DNA from: Ipomoea triloba | Lineage: Eukaryota > Streptophyta > Magnoliopsida > Solanales > Convolvulaceae | Length of the DNA: 64,000 bases | Assembly: GCF_003576645.1 (NCBI RefSeq) | Contig: NC_044925.1 | Coordinates: 12,763,045 to 12,827,044 of the forward strand | Direction: 5' to 3' | Shown here: in pieces, positions 59,989-64,000 of the stretch | Layout: every line of letters begins with the position of its first letter | How positions within the stretch are numbered: position 1 is the stretch's first letter | The notes under the pieces: model-generated | The model's database searches: none | Told to the model about the DNA's origin: nothing | The model's input: only the letters and a program-made list of their open reading frames with translations | Program-made: the position numbers and the translations under genes

Positions 59989-60104
59989 CTGTTTTGAAAT
60001 TGGAATGCATATAATTAATAGGTTAGTTGCACATGTAGATGTACTTTAATGCAATTTTGATATATGTTAGGTGCACTTTAGCATATATATTGTTTGTAGC
60101 TTAC

Positions 60105-60221
60105 CAACTCAATATCTTGAAAATTCAATCCTTCTGTCTTCCTAATTTCATTGTCCATTCATTCTGAAAATCTCTTAGTCCTCAATGCGTTATCGCCATA
60201 GGGTGCTACAACTGTGTAAAG
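60105..60221 (-). CDS. Ulp1-like gene, sixth exon
   Basis: Acceptor TTTTACTTCAG, donor GAGTTG-GTAAGC, both phase 0. Reads LYTVVAPYGDNALRTKRFSE, then an in-frame TGA (60159-60161, where TGG would encode Trp), then MDNEIRKTEGLNFQDIEL. Confidence 0.75.
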
Positions 60222-60967
60222 CTGAAGTAAAATGTAGATGTTAGTTTACATGTTACAAATATGTATTTTATTTTTTGAAAGGTCTTTATAGTTGTTGTCA
60301 AACTGTTAACTAAATGCAATAATAGATTTACAGTTGTTGCAGAGTGATCATTAACTGTCAGTTTGCCTCATACAAGTCTATATGCACACATATAGATGAT
60401 TACTTGCACATATAACCTAAACTACTTGCAAATTACATTTTCCACAAAATGTGCATGCACATGGTGTGTTAATATTGACTAATATATAACACAAATTGAC
60501 TAATCTATAACACAATTCCTCTCACACTGAGGTTTAGGTGTTCTAAATTAACACATAAGAGTATGTACTTGCACAGTTAGGGTGGTTATATTAGTTGCAT
60601 CTATACTGTTAACTAAATGCAATAATAGATTACAGTTGTTGCAGAGTGATCATTAACTGTCACTTTGCCCCATACAAGGCTAGATGCACACCCATAGATG
60701 AGTACTTGCACATATAACCTAAACTACTTGCAAATTACATTTTTCATAAACTGTGCATGCATATGGTGTGTTAATATTGACTAATATAACACAAATTGAC
60801 TAATCTATAACACAATTCCTCTCACATTGAGGTTTAGGTGTTCTAAATTAATACATAAGTGTATGATTACTTGCAAATCACAAATTACTAGCCACCAATA
60901 TGTTTTTTATGAAATGCAAAAGAAACAAGAAATTTAAAAAGGTGTTTATAGTTGTTGTCAAACTTAC
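60222..60967 (-). repeat. large intron with a direct duplication
   Basis: Holds two copies of a ~265-bp segment (about 60299-60563 and 60610-60868, ~311 bp apart), including CACAATTCCTCTCACA, GAGGTTTAGGTGTTCTAAAT and the TTGCACATATAACCTAAACT motif. A third, partial copy runs to the window end at 63845-64000. Confidence 0.8.
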
Positions 60968-61148
60968 ACACACAAATGTCGATGCGAAAAACCTGCACGG
61001 TGAGCTGCTGCTACGAGCTTTTTCTTTCTGGTTCAGAATTGCAGACCAAGCATCAATAATTCCAACCTTAATTTCCTGATTCTTGTTGAGGGATAGCATG
61101 TCATCCCAAATCACTGCGTATGGACCATGTTTGAAAATTATCCGTGTT
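60968..61148 (-). CDS. Ulp1-like gene, fifth exon
   Basis: Acceptor TTTGCAAACAG, donor TGT-GTAAGT. Reads TRIIFKHGPYAVIWDDMLSL and IIDAWSAILNQKEK, then FFASTFVC. It joins the previous exon within a Pro codon. This is the start of the peptidase domain. Confidence 0.78.
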
Positions 61149-61238
61149 CTGTTTGCAAACAAAATTAACAGTTATGTATATATATCAGAAATGGTAATAT
61201 ATCAATGACCAATATAGTTGTTAGTTATAGATTCTTAC

Positions 61239-61501
61239 GGATCAACATTGTCATTTTGCAGAACCCATTTCCCAATGATTTTTTCTGTTGCAGTCCATGG
61301 TCGTTTCATGTCAACTTGCCTTGTCAAGTAAGGGGATTTCAAAGGATTTGTGGCCTTGACTTGTCGTTTTTCCATCCTTGTTTCTGGCCGTTGAGGCTCT
61401 TTTCCTAGACTTTTTTCAGTCTGCATTTGTATAGGATTTTGCTCTTCATCATCATGCTCTATCTGTTGTGATTCTTTTTGTTGTGGTTACGGTGGCAGCC
61501 T
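61239..61501 (-). CDS. Ulp1-like gene, fourth exon
   Basis: Begins AGGCTGCCACCG and meets an in-frame TAA at once (61487-61489, where a Gln codon would fit a Pro/Gln-rich run). It then reads QQKESQQIEHDDEE and KSPYLTRQVDMKRPW, WVLQNDNVDP, to a GTAAGA donor. Confidence 0.72.
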
Positions 61502-61661
61502 CTATCATGTTTTGATATATTTATTAGTATTAAGCTATCATGTATTTCAAATAAACATAGTATCTGATGCAAGTGAATATAGTGTAAAGTGCATCTATAT
61601 TTAAAAGAAACTGCAACTAGTGTAGACTAATGATGCAATTAGTATGTTAAAGTGTCATAAC

Positions 61662-62146
61662 CTCATCAACATTCTCCTGTTGTTCAGCAGGTGTTGTCAG
61701 TTCTTCAGTTGTTGTCTGCTGGGTAAGATTTGGTGTTGTGTCGGTAGAAGGTCCAGTAGGGGTGGTAAATTCATCACTCATCACATTTTGTTGTGGGCTC
61801 TTTGCAGTTGATTTTTTTGCAGTTCGTTGGACACGATTGATTACCCTTTCAACTTCATCTAGAGTCATCCCTAAGCTAAAACTCGGTCCTTCTGCAATTT
61901 TAGTCCTGTATTGCTCTCTACTAGCAATTGCATTATCAATTTCATCAAAAGCTGCAATGAATTCCGGGTTGTTCCAAAATTCTTCATTCTCCTGAGTTAA
62001 CTCAATCTCCGGGTTTGGTATTCCCAACAATTTTTGGGCAGATTCCACCATCTGTTTAAAATTAGGATTATCCACTGTGCGTTGTGGTGCCTGTTCTGCC
62101 ATTGTCATTACCTCATTCATTGTTGCTGTCAGAAGTTTTATCTTTT
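61662..62146 (-). CDS. Ulp1-like gene, third exon (charged linker)
   Basis: Acceptor ATTTGCAG and donor GATGAG-GTTATG. The translation is polar and acidic (KLLGIPNPEIELTQENEEFW, MTLDEVERVINRVQR, then a Thr/Gln-rich tail). Its start phase does not match the end of the second exon, so either a small exon is missed or there is a frameshift. Confidence 0.65.
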
Positions 62147-62204
62147 CTGCAAATCTATGCATATAGGTCTTTTTTTTTTTTTGGTAGTACATATGAGAGT
62201 TACA

Positions 62205-62592
62205 GTTAGTAGAAGTATGCATTAATATAACAATTAGTCACATATAGAAATAATTTGTGTGGTTAATTTTGTTAGTAATACATGCACATATAATCTAAAC
62301 TAATTGCACATCACTCAGTATTGTATGGAGACTAAATTCTATGTGCAATATTAATAATAAGTTCATGCACATTTAACCTAATCTAGTTGCATAATCTAAG
62401 ATTAGTAGAGGTGTGTATTAATAAAACAAGCAGTGACATATAGGAATAATCTGTGTGCATAATTTCTTAGTAACACATGCACATATAATATAAACTAGTT
62501 GCACATCACTCAGTGTTGTATATAGACTAAATTCTGTGGGCAATATTATTAATAACTGCATGCACATGTTACATAATCTAGTTGCATAACAT
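62205..62592. repeat. direct duplication within an intron
   Basis: Two ~190-bp copies (62205-62402, 62404-62592) sharing GTTGCACATCACTCAGT, ATAGACTAAATTCT/GAGACTAAATTCT and CATGCACAT motifs. It includes the TGCACATATAA motif found elsewhere in the MULE. Confidence 0.8.
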
Positions 62593-62610
62593 TATATTAT
62601 CAGTCTTTAC

Positions 62611-62811
62611 CTCCAACCCTGCTTCACTCTCTGCTGATTTCATGGCTTTCAGGGGTTGTGGTGGTTCATCGATGTATCCGTATCCAAAGCCACCAGAACT
62701 AATTTCATTCTTCTCTCTTTGGTTCAGTAGTTTTGTGGTCCATCCAATGAGTGCTGGCAATTGCCTAGGTATTGGCCTGCAGTAAAGCACTACCCTGTCA
62801 ACATAAAAAAT
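62611..62811 (-). CDS. Ulp1-like gene, second exon
   Basis: Acceptor ATTTTGCAG, 67 codons, donor GAG-GTAAAG, both ends in phase 0. It carries FYVDRVVLYCRPIPRQLPAL, IGWTTKLLNQRE and GGFGYGYIDE, continuing the domain of the previous exon. Confidence 0.75.
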
Positions 62812-62890
62812 CTGCAAAATGTATAAAATATACTTTAGTTACGGTATAGTAATTCTTCTAAATAGTTTTTTGTCATTGTTAAAGCATCTA

Positions 62891-63808
62891 CTGTCAGGAA
62901 TATTATTGGTCCAATGAACTTCTGAGCTGTTTTCTTTGTCCATGCAACCTTACTGCTGACAAGTGTTCTACGTATGTACTCACACCAATTCAGATCACCT
63001 ATCTTCGTGACATCCTCAAAGTTCTTGATCAGATTTGTGTTCACATAGCCAGCTAAGTTGCTCTCTACAAACATTGTAGAAACGAGTATGGCAAGATGAC
63101 GCTTGAACCATTCTCCTCCATCCTTGCATGCCACCATTGCCTTACACAGTTTAGTAGGTGTTATTAAGAGATCAGTCCTGCCCAATTGTTTTTTCCAGTC
63201 CTCAATTAATGTGGTGTCTTCATCTCCTTAAGTTCTTTTCTCAATTCTGATATTTCCACGGGGGAACCCCAGTGTTAGGGCAACATCTTCCTCTGTAATG
63301 TGCAGCTCTTTACCATCCTGGACACGTAGAGAACAACTTCGTGCATCAAAGTTGTTAAGCAGCCACCATGCCAGCTTCCCAGGTACTCTAGAAATTTGTT
63401 GCTCCCTTAAGTGATCAAAACCCATGTCTCTCAAACTTTGAGATTGTGCATCAGTTAAGTTCTGTAAATGTTTTGTCAGTTGGTAAGGGGTTGCCCTTGT
63501 TGATAGTGATGGGTAAGTAACATCATAATACTCGGTGTCGGTGTCACTGTCTCTGCCCTCATTTGACTCAGAGTCTTCATTGCCTTCAACTTCTTGAGTA
63601 TTGACATCTGGTTCAGATCCAGCAGATGGTTGTGCACTCTTTTCATCATCTTCACGATTGACATCTGGTTCAGATTCACTAGGTGGTTGTTCACTCTCTT
63701 CTAAGTCATCTTCAGGTGCGCTCTGAACTATTACTTTAACTGGTTCCTTTTTTGCCTTTTTTGCCTGTCGCTTAGACTTTCTGGTCCCTTCAGTTTGCCT
63801 CTTTGCAC
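62891..63808 (-). CDS. Ulp1-like gene, N-terminal exon (acidic region and plant domain)
   Basis: Open from acceptor CTTATAG. It starts with a basic cluster (KRQTEGTRKSKRQAKKAKKE) that could be a nuclear localisation signal, then an acidic, Ser-rich stretch with a repeated GSEPDVN/SESEPDVN element. There follows a conserved-looking domain (LRDMGFDHLREQQIS, WWLLNNFD, ITEEDVALTLGFPRGN). After the in-frame TAA (63228-63230) the same frame continues with GRTDLLITPTKLCKAM, FVESNLAGYVN, WCEYIRRTL and KFIGPIIFLT, to the donor ACA-GTAGAT. The second half resembles the domain N-terminal to Ulp1 in many plant transposon proteins. Confidence 0.75.
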
Positions 63809-64000
63809 CTATAAGAGTTATTTACACATTAGGCTTGCAAAATTATAGTGTGTTAATGTTGGTTAATTTATAACACAATTAGTCTCACAGTGAGGTTTAG
63901 GTGTTGACACACACAATTAACACACATTTAGGGTGGTTATATTAGTTGCATTTATACTTTTAACTAAATGCAATAATAGATTACAATTGTTGCAGAATGA
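63809..64000 (-). repeat. MULE intron or upstream region at the window end
   Basis: Intron (or 5' region) sequence before the first visible Ulp1-like exon. 63845-64000 is a diverged copy of the repeat at 60299 and 60610 (GTGAGGTTTAGGTGTT, TTAGGGTGGTTATATTAGTT). Confidence 0.75.

Larger units (their letters stand above)
59444..63808 (-). pseudogene. Ulp1-like (C48) protease gene of the MULE, disrupted
   Basis: A multi-exon gene whose 5' end lies beyond the window. Exons on the minus strand, in order: 63808-62891, 62811-62611, ~62146-61662, 61501-61239, 61148-60968, 60221-60105, 59988-59851, 59776-59444. From the fourth exon onward every GT..AG junction keeps the reading frame. The C-terminal part has the Ulp1 triad: His in HSQHYFVL, Asp in FDIFDNSSSD, Cys in KVDCGVFTMRQ. 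Ulp1-family proteases remove SUMO or related tags; what the transposon-borne kind do is not known. Three in-frame stops (63228-63230 TAA, 61487-61489 TAA, 60159-60161 TGA) and a phase clash between exons two and three show decay, though the triad is complete. Confidence 0.82.
54812..64000. mobile_element. large MULE transposon carrying a Ulp1-like gene
   Basis: The left end at 54812 (GGCATGCGTTCACGTGCGAA) looks like a Mutator-like terminal repeat. Inside are a FAR1/MuDR-type transposase (plus strand, 55917-58297) and a convergent multi-exon Ulp1-like protease gene (minus strand, 63808-59444). This pair of genes is the hallmark of KI-MULEs (Kaonashi) in plants. The right terminal repeat is not reached; the element is more than 9 kb. 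Both genes are disrupted, so the copy is probably not autonomous now. The non-coding DNA is rich in TGCA-centred short repeats and direct duplications. Confidence 0.82.

Noticed and set aside
61738..62225. Plus-strand frames of 63-85 codons opposite the third Ulp1-like exon
   Set aside because: Opposite-strand shadows of a charged coding exon with flanking splice sites.
63476..63694. 72-codon minus-strand frame (MNNHLVNLNQMS..)
   Set aside because: An alternative frame of the same strand. The true frame of this exon runs on without a stop from 63808 to 63231 and joins the conserved downstream domain.

Overview
This is nuclear DNA of a flowering plant, probably a eudicot. The evidence is plant-type Pol III tRNA genes (tRNA-Asp-GUC and an intron-bearing tRNA-Tyr-GUA), a Ty3-like LTR element, and a MULE transposon with a FAR1-type transposase and a Ulp1-like protease gene. 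The species cannot be told from the sequence. Gaps of N and single-n contig joins show a draft scaffold. I see no intact protein-coding host gene.

Layout. From 1 to about 43.9 kb lies a tandem array of ~1-kb AT-rich units. Each carries a minus-strand tRNA-Asp gene, and just before it on the plus strand the 3' half of a tRNA-Tyr gene, so the two are tail to tail. Sixteen tRNA-Asp copies are identical over all 72 bases; about as many carry 1-5 changes, and several are broken. Two units (29.9 and 31.0 kb) still have full-length tRNA-Tyr. Nearly all others share one 70-bp deletion that removed the tRNA-Tyr 5' half. An LTR retrotransposon (2180-8730, 5-bp target duplication CTGTC) is inserted in one unit; the assembly inside it is disturbed. 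At 40.5-41.3 kb the tRNA-Tyr 5' half has itself become a minisatellite with a 103-bp higher-order repeat. From 43.9 to 46.6 kb the array decays into old, diverged units.

From 46.6 to 48.4 kb there is a patchwork of an LTR-like piece, a Helitron-like end, AT-rich repeats and a TA microsatellite, then the terminal region of a MULE at 48404. The 5.2 kb from 43767 to 48985 appears again, apparently base for base, at 50175-55393. The first copy stops at a single n, so this is probably an unmerged contig overlap rather than biology.

From 54812 past the window end is one large MULE (>9 kb). It has a plus-strand transposase (55917-58297: FAR1 DNA-binding domain, D-D-E core, SWIM finger, zinc knuckle) and a convergent minus-strand multi-exon Ulp1-like cysteine protease gene (63808-59444). 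This matches the Kaonashi/KI-MULE architecture. Both genes carry stops or frameshifts and look like pseudogenes. The non-coding parts of the MULE are full of short TGCA-centred repeats.

The main biological interest is the amplification and homogenisation of tRNA-Asp with the parallel loss of its tRNA-Tyr partner, and the birth of a satellite from half a tRNA gene.
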